Of a stretch of 64,000 nt of DNA, positions 41,480 through 50,958 are shown piece by piece. The notes beneath the pieces were generated by a model. It ran no database searches. It worked only from the letters and a program-made list of their open reading frames with translations, and was not told the DNA's origin. The stretch is from DYJB01 sp963777165 (GTDB lineage: Bacteria; Chloroflexota; Anaerolineae; Anaerolineales; E44-bin32). Each line of letters begins with the position of its first letter. The first letter of the stretch is position 1. The translations under genes and the position numbers were made by a program. Location: the NCBI GenBank assembly GCA_963777165.1, contig CAVZPO010000001.1, positions 1-64,000 of the forward strand, read 5' to 3'.

Positions 41480-43961
41480 ATGCCACGAACGGCTCGCTCA
41501 TCGGTCGAGGTGCAGCCCCATGCCTCCCGGGGCCTTCCCCGGCCCCCGCTCCCCGAAGACCTGCGGAGCGTCGACCTGAGCGAGAACGCCCGCACCGTCC
41601 TGACCAAACGCTACATCCGTCGGGATGACCACGGGCGGCCGGCCGAGAGCGTCGAGGAGATGTTCTGGCGCGTGGCTTACCACGTCGCCGAGGCCGAGCA
41701 GCGAGTGGAACGGCGATGTCCTGGGCGCGGCGCGCACGTTCTACGACCTGTTGGCCTCCAAGCGCTTCTTCCCCAATTCCCCGACGTTCACCGGAGCCGG
41801 GACACCCCTCGGACAGCTGGCGGCCTGTTTCGTCCTGCCGATCACGGACGACATGGGGCGCGATTCCTCGGGGATTTTCCAGACGCTACGCGATGCGGCG
41901 CTGATCCAGCAGACCGGAGGCGGGAACGGCTTCTCCTTCAGCCGACTGCGCCCGCAAGGCGCGCTGGTGAAGTCTTCGGCGGGCAGAGCAACCGGACCGG
42001 TGGGCTTTCTGCGCGTTTACGACAAGGCCTTTGGGGAAGTCGCCCAGGGCGGCACGCGCCGCGGAGCCAACATGGCCGTGCTGCGCGTCGATCACCCGGA
42101 CATTCGCGAGTTCGTCTCGTGCAAGATCGACGAGAACCACATCACCAACTTCAACATCTCGGTCGGCGTGACCGATGCCTTCATGCAGGCCGTCCGCGAC
42201 GACGGGACGTATGACCTGGTGGCCCCGCACACGGGCGAAGTGGTCGAAACGGTTCCGGCGCGCGAGGTGTTCGATCTGATCGTCCAGCACGCGCATCACA
42301 ACGGCGAGCCGGGGATGCTGTTCCTGGACGCGGCGAACCGCACCAATCCCGTGCCGCATCTGTACACCCTCGAAGCGACCAATCCGTGCGGCGAGCAGTG
42401 GCTCGGTCCGTACGAGAACTGCTGCCTGGGATCGATCAACCTGGCCCAGCACCTCGGCCCCGGAGGCACGGTCGAATGGGAGAAGCTGCGCGTGTCGGTC
42501 GTGGAGAGCACGCGCTTCCTGGATGATGTGGTCACCGCCAACGCCTACGTGCCGGCGGTGCCGCAGCTTCAGGAAGCCGCCCACCGGGCGCGGCGCATCG
42601 GGCTGGGCGTGATGGGTCTGGGCGATCTGATGTACCACGTCGGCGTGCGCTACGGATCGGACGACGGGCAGGAGTTTGCCGCCCAGGTGATGGAGTTCGT
42701 CCGCTATCACTGCATGCTGACCAGCATTGAAATGGCCGACAAGCGAGGCGCGTTCCCCGCCTGCCCGGGCAGCATCTACGATCCCGCCCATCTGACCTGG
42801 GAGGCACCGCACCCGATGACTCCGTACGGGATGTCCTTCGGCCGTCCGGACGTCGATTGGGATCGAGTCGTCGAAGGGATCCGGCGCTCCGGAATCCGCA
42901 ACGCGGCGCAGACGACCGTGGCGCCGACCGGGACGATCGCCACCGTGGCCGGCTGCGAGGGCTATGGATGCGAGCCGGTGTTCGCCCTGGCCTACTATCG
43001 ACACGTGGATGACTCCGGCTCCGACCTGAAGCTGAGCTACATGAGCCCGAGCTTCGAGCAGGCCCTGATCGAAGCCGGCGTCGGCGACGAGGTCCGAGGC
43101 TTGATCGTCGAACAGGTGATGGACAAGGGGTCGTGCCAGGACGTGGACGAGGTGCCGCCGGCGATTCGGCGCGCCTACGTTGTCTCGCAGGATATCACCG
43201 CCGAGGAACACGTCCGCATGCAGGCCGCCATGCAGGCCTTTGTCGACAACAGCCTGAGCAAGACCTGTAATTTCCCCGAAGGCGCCTCGGAAGACGAGGT
43301 CGCCCGCGCTTACCTGCTGGCATGGGAATTGGGCTGCAAGGGACTGACGGTCTACGTCACCGGCTCGCGGCAGAAGGTCGTGCTGGAGACCAGGCAGACG
43401 GCCGACAAGAAGGCCGCCCCGCGTGCGGCCGAATCGGCGCAGCTGCAGATGTGGATGGAGGGGAAGCAGCCCCGTCCCCAGCGCCTGGAAGGCTGCACCT
43501 ACCAGATCAGTACACCCGTCGGCAAGGCGTTTGTGACCGTTAACCAGAGCCTGGAAGCTCAGCCGTTCGAAGTGTTCATCACCACCGCCAAAGCCGGGTC
43601 AGAAACCGCAGCGGTGTCGGAAGCGATTGGCAGGCTGATCTCGTATGTCTTGCGAATTGCTTCGCCCGTCCCGCCGCGTGAGCGGTTGGCTGAGACGGTC
43701 CGTCAGTTGGCGGGGATCGGTGGCGGCCGGCCGCTCGGATTTGGGCCGAACCGGGTGCTTTCCTTGCCCGACGGGCTGGCCCGAGCGTTGGCCGAGTATC
43801 TCGGGCAGACGCCGGGGACGCCGGTGGTGATCCCCGAGCCCGAGGCCCAAGTCCTGATCCCCGTCCGGATCGGCGACCTGTGTCCCGAGTGCGGCGCGGC
43901 GGCGGTGGTCAACGAGGAAGGCTGCCGCAAGTGCTACGGGTGCGGCTACAGCGAGTGCTGA
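41480..43961 (+). CDS. nrdJ: Adenosylcobalamin-dependent (class II) ribonucleotide reductase (frameshifted)
   Basis: About 826 residues from the ATG at 41480, behind GAGGAGA. The first 75 codons (LRSVDLSENARTVLTKRYIRRDD, EEMFWRVAYHVAEAEQ) are separated by one extra base near 41702 from EWNGDVLGAARTFYDLLASKRFFPNSPTFTGAGT and the rest. Catalytic landmarks include NPCGEQ and the QTGGGNGFSFSRLRP region. A C-terminal zinc ribbon (CPECG...CRKCYGCGYSEC) is typical of the larger class II enzymes. It reduces ribonucleotides with a B12 radical, with or without oxygen. Confidence 0.95.
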
Positions 43962-43990
43962 GCAACTGAGGCATCTGCCTGGTGCTCTTC

Positions 43991-44022
43991 CGGCGGCGGA
44001 CCACGGTCCGCCGCCGTTGTTC
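43991..44022 (+). terminator. Terminator of nrdR-nrdJ
   Basis: CGGCGGCGGACC (43991-44002), a 2-base centre, and GGTCCGCCGCCG (44005-44016), then TTGTTCC. It is a perfect 12-bp palindromic stem directly after nrdJ. Confidence 0.78.
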
Positions 44023-44136
44023 CAACCTCTCAGAGGGCATTGTTGCACTGGTGAAGGAGCATGCCAGCCCAGGCGGGCATACTCCGGTTGTATACTCAGA
44101 TGTGCGATCGAACGCAGGGGGCAGGGGAGGCGGGAT

Positions 44137-44478
44137 ATGATTTCATTCCGCGAGATGCTTGACTCGGTCAGTCGCCTTTCGGAGATCCTCAAGACAACAG
44201 CCGAGACAGAAACCACCTTCCGCCGCTCAGCCGCCAGCTTGACCGATTTGCGAACGATGCTGGACGGTGGGCGGCTCCGCCAGTTCAAGACCCCGGCCGA
44301 GGTGGCGGATTACGTCGAACGCGTCGCTGTGCCTCAGCTCAACGGCATCCGCGACAGCCTGGAGGTGGCCACCGACGGCCATTTCGGCAGGATGCGCAAG
44401 GCGACCGAGCTGGCCGGCCGGCTGGCACTTCGCCTGCAGGCTTTGTCGGAGGGGACCGTCGACGGGTTCCTGGACTGA
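44137..44478 (+). CDS. Hypothetical protein between nrdJ and the deoxynucleoside kinase
   Basis: 113 aa from the ATG at 44137, preceded by GGGGAGG; the frame is open upstream but that part looks non-coding. The sequence is predicted all-helical (MLDSVSRLSEILKTTAETETTFRRSAASLTDLRTML..., ALRLQALSEGTVDGFLD) with no membrane segment. I recognise no family. It starts a group with the kinase gene 20 bases downstream. Confidence 0.6.
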   Translation: MISFREMLDSVSRLSEILKTTAETETTFRRSAASLTDLRTMLDGGRLRQFKTPAEVADYVERVAVPQLNGIRDSLEVATDGHFGRMRKATELAGRLALRLQALSEGTVDGFLD

Positions 44479-44498
44479 GGGCGCGATCGGGAGAGCAC

Positions 44499-45146
44499 GT
44501 GGCCAAACGCTTCATCCTCGTGGCAGGCAACATCGGGGCCGGCAAGACGTCGCTGACTGAACGCCTGGGCGAGCGGCTGGGCTGGACGACGGCCTACGAG
44601 TCGGTCCGCGACAACCCCTACCTGGCGGACTTCTACTCCGATATGCGGGCTTGGGCCTTCCACCTGCAGGTGTTCTTCCTGGGACACCGGGCAGAGCAGC
44701 ATCTGGCGCTGGCGCGCTCGCCGGACTCGGCGATCATCGACCGCTCGATCTACGAGGACGCCGAGATCTTCACCCGCGCCAGCCTGGCGCTCGGCAACGT
44801 CGCGCAGCGTGACTACGACACGTATTGGCGGCTGTACAACCTGGTCGTCGCCCACCTGCCGCCTCCCGACCTGTTGATCTACCTTAAGGCACCCGTGCCG
44901 GTGCTGCTCGACCGGATCCGCTCACGCGGGCGTGAGATCGAGCGCGGCGTAACCGCCGACTACCTGGGGCTGTTGGAATCATTCTATGACAACTGGGCGT
45001 CGAGTTTTGACCTCAGCCCGGTGCTGACGATCAAGAGCGACGATCTGGACTTCGTGCACAAGCCCCGCCACCTCGAGACGGTCATGCGCCGCGTCCACTC
45101 GATCCTGGCCGGGAAAGAAGAGATGGAGTTTCCCAAGGGTAATTAG
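44499..45146 (+). CDS. Deoxynucleoside kinase (dGK/dCK family)
   Basis: A 215-aa kinase with the P-loop VAGNIGAGKTSL (8-19), the substrate-binding YESVRDNPYL and DMRAWAFHLQVFFL, the DRS motif in IIDRSIYEDAEIF and a LID region around RSRGREIERG. It phosphorylates deoxynucleosides for salvage. Lying two genes after nrdJ, it complements de novo dNTP synthesis. It starts with GTG at 44499. Base specificity (dA/dG/dC) cannot be told from sequence alone. Confidence 0.92.
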   Translation: MAKRFILVAGNIGAGKTSLTERLGERLGWTTAYESVRDNPYLADFYSDMRAWAFHLQVFFLGHRAEQHLALARSPDSAIIDRSIYEDAEIFTRASLALGNVAQRDYDTYWRLYNLVVAHLPPPDLLIYLKAPVPVLLDRIRSRGREIERGVTADYLGLLESFYDNWASSFDLSPVLTIKSDDLDFVHKPRHLETVMRRVHSILAGKEEMEFPKGN

Positions 45147-45157
45147 AGGAGGAGTCG

Positions 45158-45511
45158 TTGAACGCGACCTACGCGATGGTCTTTGCCTGGCTGACGGTCT
45201 TGCTGGTCGGGGGCATCTGGTTCCGCCGGCGAGATCCCGGCCGGAATCCCGGGTATGCCGGGATCCTGCAATTCGTCGTCCCCGGGCTGGGTTATGCCTA
45301 TCTGCACCGGTGGGACCGATTCCTGTTCGGCTACGTCGCACTTCTCCTGGGTGCATTCTTCTTTGACCGTGTGCTTCACCTGGAGGACCGTTTCCTGGTG
45401 CTGTTCGCTGTGCTGGGGGTTGCGGCGATGACCTTCGACTGCATCCTGACGGCGGCGCGCATGGCGCGGCAGGAGAAGGCGGAAGAATCCGGGAGCCGCT
45501 CGCGCAAATAG
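45158..45511 (+). CDS. Small integral membrane protein
   Basis: 117 aa starting at a TTG (45158) behind AGGAGGAG, 11 bases after the kinase gene. It has about three hydrophobic helices (AMVFAWLTVLLVGGIWF; FLFGYVALLLGAFFF; FLVLFAVLGVAAMTFDCIL), with a QFVVPGLGYAYLHRWDRF loop that recalls small TM2-like or DUF proteins. The C-terminus is charged. I cannot assign a function. A strong terminator follows. Confidence 0.65.
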   Translation: MNATYAMVFAWLTVLLVGGIWFRRRDPGRNPGYAGILQFVVPGLGYAYLHRWDRFLFGYVALLLGAFFFDRVLHLEDRFLVLFAVLGVAAMTFDCILTAARMARQEKAEESGSRSRK

Positions 45512-45534
45512 ACGCATGAGTTGGCCGTTGGCTC

Positions 45535-45575
45535 GAGCCCCCGCGCAGTTGCTGCGCGGGGGCTCGTTGTCTTCC
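45535..45575 (+). terminator. Strong terminator after the kinase/membrane-protein pair
   Basis: A perfect 14-bp stem, GAGCCCCCGCGCAG (45535-45548) with its complement (45552-45565) and a TTG loop, followed by GTTGTCTTCC. Confidence 0.82.
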
Positions 45576-45812
45576 CGCAGGGCATCGACGGCGCATTCCG
45601 TTCTCGGCCCGTGGCGAACCTCTGCCTTCTTTCGCGAATAGCTTGGGATCCGAGGTCTTCTAGTTGCGGCAGGCAACGTCGCGGGTGAGGGTCGAACGAG
45701 GCCCCCGATGTTCCCCGGAGGTACCGGCAGCGTGCAGTCAGGGTTCGCCGATGGTTTCGCTGCCGCCTCGGTGCGGCCGAGGGCCATCGGGTCTTGAAAG
45801 CCAGCCCTCGCC
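45576..45812. other. Convergent intergenic stretch, no gene seen
   Basis: It lies between the terminator above and the stop of the minus-strand uracil-DNA glycosylase. No coding frame or repeat is apparent. Confidence 0.4.
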
Positions 45813-46532
45813 TCAGCGCAGGAGTTCACGAGCGCGGAGAAAGATGCGGTCGAACATCAGCGGGGTGAGGCGCCCGGTCTGCGTGTTCTGCCGACTGGGG
45901 TGATAGCTGGCGAGCAAGGTGAAGGCCGGGAACGAGATCTCGCCGCCGTGGGAGAAGTGAGGCCTCGGGGACGGCAGGACCTGACCAGACGCCCGGAGGG
46001 TTTCGAGCACACCCTGGAAGGCGATCTGCCCCAGGGCGATCACGACCCGGAGACGAGGCAACCCCGTCAGGTGAGCGCGGAAGTAGGGCCGACAGCGTAA
46101 GACCTCTGCCGGCAGCGGCCTGTTCTCTGGGGGGGCGCAGTGGACGACAGCGGTGACGTACAGGTCGTCCAGGCGCAGGCCGTCGGCAGCCTCGATCGAT
46201 GTCGGCTGGCTGGCGAACCCGGCGCGGAACAGGGCCGGGGTGAGGAAGTCGGCCGAACCGTCGCCGGTGAACATGCGCCCGGTGCGGTTGGAGCCGTGGG
46301 CGCCGGGCGCCAGGCCGACGAGCAGGACGCGCGCCGCCGGGTCGCCCCAGGATGGGACCGGGCGACCCCAATAGGTCTCCTCCCGGTAGGCCCGGCGCTT
46401 ATCATGTGCCATTTGCTCACGGTGGGCGACCAACCGTGGGCAGCGCCGGCAGGCGATGATCTCGAAGTTCAGATCGGAGAGGTCGTTCAACGCAAGGCCA
46501 TCCACACGACGTGCGTGTGCTGTGTCAGCCAA
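45813..46532 (-). CDS. Uracil-DNA glycosylase, family 5 (UDGb)
   Basis: A 239-aa Fe-S uracil-DNA glycosylase. Motif A is GLAPGAHGSNRTGRMFTGD, the family-5 form that lacks the usual catalytic Asp/Asn of families 1 and 4. Four cysteines (C28, C31, C132, C147) can hold the 4Fe-4S cluster, and motif B is ASYHPSRQNTQTG. It removes uracil, and in family 5 also hypoxanthine, from DNA. Its start overlaps the end of the EndoIV-like gene by 8 bases, which pairs base removal with AP-site incision. Confidence 0.93.
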   Translation of the reverse strand: MADTAHARRVDGLALNDLSDLNFEIIACRRCPRLVAHREQMAHDKRRAYREETYWGRPVPSWGDPAARVLLVGLAPGAHGSNRTGRMFTGDGSADFLTPALFRAGFASQPTSIEAADGLRLDDLYVTAVVHCAPPENRPLPAEVLRCRPYFRAHLTGLPRLRVVIALGQIAFQGVLETLRASGQVLPSPRPHFSHGGEISFPAFTLLASYHPSRQNTQTGRLTPLMFDRIFLRARELLR

Positions 46533-47388
46533 GCCGGCGCACCGACCGCTCCCAGGTCTTCCGGATCAGGCCGGCGTCTGCGTCCATCACGGGGCTTTCG
46601 CACACGATCCGGCCCCCGCACTTCATCTCCGCCAGGGCGCGGATCAGGCCGGGGAGATCGAAATCCGAGTCAGCCAGCATCAGGTGCTTGCGCTCCCCTC
46701 CGGGTGTGTATTCTATGCCCGAGAGGTGGCAGTGCAGCCGCTTCAAGCTGGCGGCTCCGAGTGCGCGCCGGTAGCGGGTCAGGACTCCCTTCCAGTCCTC
46801 GTAAGCGTTCATGGAACCGTCTCCGGCCCGGGCGTGCAGGTGGGCGAAGTCCAGGCATGGCTCTACACCTTCCACCTCCTGCGCCATGGAGAGGACATCC
46901 TGAAGCGAACCGAGCATGGCAGCCTTGCCCATCACCTCGGGCCGGAGGCGGACGGGGTTGCCGGCCTGGCGCAATTCCTCCACACAGCCCTTCAGCCGCG
47001 GGATGGCCGTCTGGAGAACTTCCTCTGCCGGGCGAAGGAAGTACGAGCCGGGATGGAATACGATGTCGGTGGCGCCGGCCAGGTTGCCGAAGTGCGCCGC
47101 GTCCATCAGGCGCTTCCGGCTCTTGGGCCATTCCTCAGAGGTGGCATTCAGGTTGATGTAGTACGGAGCGTGAACGCTGAGCAAGACATCCGCGGCCCGG
47201 GCTGCCTCCCGGATCGCGGCGCAGGTGGTTTCGGTGACGCGCACCGATTGAACCCAGGCCAGCTCGAATGCCCCGAAGCCGAGGCCGGACAGGTGTTGGA
47301 CCGCGCCCACCGAGCCGCCCGGGCGGGGGGGCGTGGAGGCCGGCGCGCCGACGGTGCCGAATCGGAAGCCGGGGTTTGCCATGCCCAT
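46525..47388 (-). CDS. Endonuclease IV-like AP endonuclease (TIM barrel)
   Basis: A 287-aa protein of the AP endonuclease family 2. Metal-site positions can be followed: LLSVHAPYYINL, IVFHPGS, RLRPEVMGK (E in place of the usual LEN), CLDFAHLHARAG, LHCHLSGIEYT and VCESPVMD. It is divergent from Nfo but of normal length, resembling archaeal members. It would cut DNA 5' to abasic sites produced by the overlapping family-5 UDG downstream. Possible starts are 47388 or two codons later (M3). Confidence 0.85.
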   Translation of the reverse strand: MGMANPGFRFGTVGAPASTPPRPGGSVGAVQHLSGLGFGAFELAWVQSVRVTETTCAAIREAARAADVLLSVHAPYYINLNATSEEWPKSRKRLMDAAHFGNLAGATDIVFHPGSYFLRPAEEVLQTAIPRLKGCVEELRQAGNPVRLRPEVMGKAAMLGSLQDVLSMAQEVEGVEPCLDFAHLHARAGDGSMNAYEDWKGVLTRYRRALGAASLKRLHCHLSGIEYTPGGERKHLMLADSDFDLPGLIRALAEMKCGGRIVCESPVMDADAGLIRKTWERSVRRLG

Positions 47389-47481
47389 CTCCTTGCCGGC
47401 GCGGTTACGATCGTGCCGGCTCTGACGAAAGCCCGGCGCCAGGGCGCCGGGCAGCGGGAGGATCGAGCGGAGCTCGCGCCG

Positions 47482-50037
47482 TCACTCGCGGCGCAGGGAG
47501 CCGGTCTTCGGGGTGGGCTCGCGCGGCAGCGTGACGTGGAATGTGGCACCCTCGCCAGCATTGCCGGTCACCCAGATCTTCCCGCCGTGCTGTTCGACGA
47601 CCGTCTTGGCCAGCGCCAGACCCAGCCCGGTCCCTTCGATCGGATTGTTCGGATCGCGCACCGTCACCCGACCGCGGAACAGGTGCTCGAAGACACGCGG
47701 GATCTCGTCCTCCGGGATCCCCGGGCCCGTATCGGTCACATGCAGGTGAACCAGATCCTCGTCCCATTCAACCTCGACGGTGATCTGCCCGCCGGGCTCG
47801 GTGAACTTGATGGCGTTGCTCAGCAGGTTGGTCATCACCGAATTCAGGCGCGATGGATCACCGACGATCAGCACCGCCTCACGCGGCGGCTCATAGACGA
47901 TGGTGTGGTTACGGGCCTCCGCCAACGGGCGCAGGTCTTCGATCGCTCGCCGGATCAGGTCGTTCACCTGGCAGGGCTCGAAGGAGAGATTGGCGTTGGA
48001 CTCGACGCGGATCGTTTCCAACAGCCCGGTGATCAGATTGGCCATGCTGTCGGTGGCGCGCTGCATCATGTTGAGCGCCTTGCGCTGCTGCTCCGTCAGC
48101 GGGGCATCGTTAAGCAAATCGGCGCCCAGTCGAATGGCGTTCAATGGGTTCTTCAGGTCGTGTGCTGCGGTGCCCAGAAGCTGCGAGCGCATGCGGTCGA
48201 TCTGCTTGAGCGCGGTGATGTCCTGCATAACCGCCACCCGGCCGACATCGGTGACCTCACTGACCGAGGCGTACAGGACGCGTTCGGTCGGTGTGGTGAC
48301 CTCCATCGTCGTGGGCAGGCTGACCTCCTGGCCGACGAGCAGGCCCCCCAACGGGTGCCCGAAGAAGATCTCATCTGCCATGCGCCCGGCCGCCATATCG
48401 GCGTTGATGCGGAAAGACTGCGCCGCTGCCTTGTTGACCAGGATGATCTTGCCCGACCGGTCGGTGAGCACCACGGCGTCTGCCGTCTCAACCAGCGTCG
48501 CCTCCAGGCGCCGCCGTTCCTCGGCCACGCGCTGGAACAGGTTGGCGTTCTCGATGGCCACGGCCGCCCACGAGGCGACCGAGGTCAGCATCTGCTGATC
48601 GCCTTCGATGAACGCACCGCGCGGGTGGTTGATGGCCTCGATCACCCCCAGCATCTGTCCGCGCGTCTCCATCGGGACGCATAGGACCGAAGTGGTCAGC
48701 AGGCCCGTCTGCCCATCGATCGACGAGTGGTAGAGAGGGTTGGCGCGAACGTCGTTGGCGATCAGCGGCTGGCGGTTGCGGGCCACCCAGCCGGCAATCC
48801 CTTCCTCGAGGCGGATGGCAACGTCGCGGATGCGCAGCGACGTTCCACCGCTGGCCTTGAGGATCAGCTTCTCGCCCGGTTCATCCAGCAGGAACAGGAC
48901 GCAGGCTTCGGCGCCCAGCAGTCGCTGAGCGTTCTGCATGGCGTTCTCGAGGGCGACCTCGAGCTCGAGGGTCGACGTCAGGTCGCGGCCGATGTCTCCC
49001 AGGAGCTGCAGCTGGTCGGCGCGCGCCTGGGCCGTCTCCAGGTGGACGGCGTCCTGCAGGCCGACGGCGCCGATGTTGATGATGGCCTGGGCGAGTTCCA
49101 TCTCCTGCTCGTTGATCTGCCGACCCGCCTGGCTGTACAGAAGGCGCACGAGGCCGAGGGCCTGATTGTGGGTCGCCAGGGGGAAGACGGCGACCGAGGC
49201 GAGCCCCTCCTCCTGCAGCATGGCCAGGTCGCGCGGTGAACCTTGCGGGGGCACCAGGCTGAGGGTTGCCGGCTTGATATCCCGAATCACCTGTTTGTAA
49301 ACCGGGTACTCCGGCATGCTATCGGTCACCATCGACACGACCGTATGTTGGACCGACTTGCCGAGCTGCGGCCGGAAGCGGGTCGTCAGGCCGGTGCCTT
49401 CGCCGAAGACCAGCACCTCGCAGGAATCGGCTGAGGTCGCCTTGAGCAGATGGGCCGCCGTCTGGCGTACGGCTTCCGTGCGGTCCCGAGTGCTGGTGAT
49501 GGCGTGGGTCGCCTGGTAGAGCAGGCTGAGCTTATGGAAGAGATAGCTCTGGCTGGCAGATTGGCGGGCGAAGGCGAGCACTTCGGCGGCGCGGGTGGCG
49601 ATGATCTCGACCGTCGCCAGCGCCTCGGCGTCGAAGCCGGTGGAGGCGTCATTGGCGACGAAGATCAGGCCGATGGTCTGGCCGCCGGTCAGACACGGCG
49701 CGCAGACGACATTGCCAGGGGCGAGAGGCAGGCCCAGGGATTCGGGCGCACCGCCCGTCGCCGTCGCCTGTCGGCTGGTGAGCGCGGCGCGCAGCACCGG
49801 ATGTTCGGTCGCCGGAGAGAGGCGGCCGAGATCGGCCAGTGCCAGCCCGAGCGCGAAGCGTGGGCTGAAGGCATTCTCGCTCTCGTCGTACTCGTAGAGG
49901 GCCGCCCGCGGAGAGGACAGCAGTTGCGACGACAGGCGCAAGAGACCGCTGAGTGCCTGGGCAGGGTTGTTGAAATCCAGCGAACTGGCCGCTGCGCGGA
50001 AGACGCTGCCTTGCCGGATCGATGGGGTAGCCGTCAT
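47482..50037 (-). CDS. GAF-GAF-GAF-PAS sensor histidine kinase
   Basis: An 851-aa cytoplasmic kinase without membrane helices. It has three GAF-like sensor regions (about 20-155, 170-330, 345-500), a PAS domain (about 510-610, TADAVVLTDRSGKIILVNKAA), a HisKA domain with the phosphorylated H626 in AAHDLKNPLNAI, and an ATPase domain (N-box NLLSNAIKF about 737-745, G1 DTGPGI about 769-774, G2 GTGLGLAL). No response regulator is adjacent. It lies 88 bases after dgkA on the same strand, so it may belong to the yqeY-pgpH-ybeY-dgkA transcription unit. The ligand is unknown. Confidence 0.93.
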   Translation of the reverse strand: MTATPSIRQGSVFRAAASSLDFNNPAQALSGLLRLSSQLLSSPRAALYEYDESENAFSPRFALGLALADLGRLSPATEHPVLRAALTSRQATATGGAPESLGLPLAPGNVVCAPCLTGGQTIGLIFVANDASTGFDAEALATVEIIATRAAEVLAFARQSASQSYLFHKLSLLYQATHAITSTRDRTEAVRQTAAHLLKATSADSCEVLVFGEGTGLTTRFRPQLGKSVQHTVVSMVTDSMPEYPVYKQVIRDIKPATLSLVPPQGSPRDLAMLQEEGLASVAVFPLATHNQALGLVRLLYSQAGRQINEQEMELAQAIINIGAVGLQDAVHLETAQARADQLQLLGDIGRDLTSTLELEVALENAMQNAQRLLGAEACVLFLLDEPGEKLILKASGGTSLRIRDVAIRLEEGIAGWVARNRQPLIANDVRANPLYHSSIDGQTGLLTTSVLCVPMETRGQMLGVIEAINHPRGAFIEGDQQMLTSVASWAAVAIENANLFQRVAEERRRLEATLVETADAVVLTDRSGKIILVNKAAAQSFRINADMAAGRMADEIFFGHPLGGLLVGQEVSLPTTMEVTTPTERVLYASVSEVTDVGRVAVMQDITALKQIDRMRSQLLGTAAHDLKNPLNAIRLGADLLNDAPLTEQQRKALNMMQRATDSMANLITGLLETIRVESNANLSFEPCQVNDLIRRAIEDLRPLAEARNHTIVYEPPREAVLIVGDPSRLNSVMTNLLSNAIKFTEPGGQITVEVEWDEDLVHLHVTDTGPGIPEDEIPRVFEHLFRGRVTVRDPNNPIEGTGLGLALAKTVVEQHGGKIWVTGNAGEGATFHVTLPREPTPKTGSLRRE

Positions 50038-50125
50038 GCGGAGAGTCTCCGAACCCGAGTACCGCTCAGGGTAACGAGCCCATTATGGCATACATGCCCA
50101 GCCCCGGCAAACCAGTCTCGGAGGC

Positions 50126-50506
50126 TCAGCCGCCCCACAACCTCTGCCCGAGCGGCGGGCCGAGGATCAGCAGGCCGACCAGGGCGGCGGAAACCGCCGC
50201 AATCAGCACCGCCGCCGCGCCGACATCCTTGCCGACCTTGGCCAACGGGTGAACGTCCGGGCTCGCCAGGTCTACGATTGCCTCCAGCGCGCTGTTGACG
50301 AACTCGGCCATCCAAACCATTGCCATGGCGAGGACCAACGCCGCCCATTGGGTCAGGCCCAGCTGCAACCAGAACGCGAGCACGACCACGAAGAGGCTGG
50401 CGACGGCATGGATCCAGGCATTGCGCTGTGTCCGGAGGACGTGGGCCAAACCGGCGACAGCATAACGAAAGGATGCCAGCCGGGAGCGAGACCTCGGGTG
50501 AGTCAT
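50126..50506 (-). CDS. dgkA: Diacylglycerol/undecaprenol kinase DgkA family
   Basis: 126 aa. I chose the ATG at 50506, which overlaps the ybeY stop (ATGA), giving MTHPRSRSRLASFRYAVAGL; the frame is open 22 codons further. Three membrane helices surround the catalytic EFVNSALEAIVDL segment. In monoderm-type bacteria this enzyme phosphorylates undecaprenol and supplies lipid carrier for peptidoglycan. The order pgpH-ybeY-dgkA is a common conserved arrangement. Confidence 0.92.
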   Translation of the reverse strand: MTHPRSRSRLASFRYAVAGLAHVLRTQRNAWIHAVASLFVVVLAFWLQLGLTQWAALVLAMAMVWMAEFVNSALEAIVDLASPDVHPLAKVGKDVGAAAVLIAAVSAALVGLLILGPPLGQRLWGG

Positions 50507-50958
50507 ACACCACCTTGCGGGCTGCGAAGGAGGCAGCCGATGTCGCTCAAGATGCGATCTTGCAGGCTCCACATCGCCACGCGCCCCGCCAGGTCTGCGT
50601 GGTCATGGCCGAGCAGGTGAAGGGTGCCGTGGACCGCCAGCAGGACGAGCTCGGCCTGAACGGAATGCCCGGCAGAGTCCGCCTGCGACGCGGCGACGGT
50701 AAGGGCGATGAGAATGTCGCCGTAGTATGTGCCCGGGCCTTCTGGATCCGGGCTTCCGTCTGGGAAAGAGAGCACGTCCGTGACGTCGTCGGTGCGTGCG
50801 AACTCGGTGTTCAGTCGGCGCATCTCGCCTTCGTCGGACAGCCGCAGGGTCATGCTGCCCGGACCGGCGTCGGCGAGCTCCAACGTCCTGCGTATGGCGC
50901 GGCGCAACTCGGCCGCATGCTGCCGGGGCACACCCTGGAGGTGCACGGCGTGCGTCAT
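50503..50958 (-). CDS. ybeY: Endoribonuclease YbeY
   Basis: 151 aa. The zinc-binding HGTLHLLGHDH (H3xH5xH pattern) near residues 109-119 and the upstream TDDVTDVLSFP are diagnostic. YbeY matures 16S rRNA 3' ends and takes part in ribosome quality control. It overlaps pgpH by 4 bases at its start and dgkA by 4 at its end, so it is fully coupled. Confidence 0.96.
   Translation of the reverse strand: MTHAVHLQGVPRQHAAELRRAIRRTLELADAGPGSMTLRLSDEGEMRRLNTEFARTDDVTDVLSFPDGSPDPEGPGTYYGDILIALTVAASQADSAGHSVQAELVLLAVHGTLHLLGHDHADLAGRVAMWSLQDRILSDIGCLLRSPQGGV

Noticed and set aside
36159..43961. Programmed ribosomal frameshifting in ddl and nrdJ
   Set aside because: No slippery heptamer or consistent downstream structure is visible, and the same kind of break occurs in many unrelated genes.
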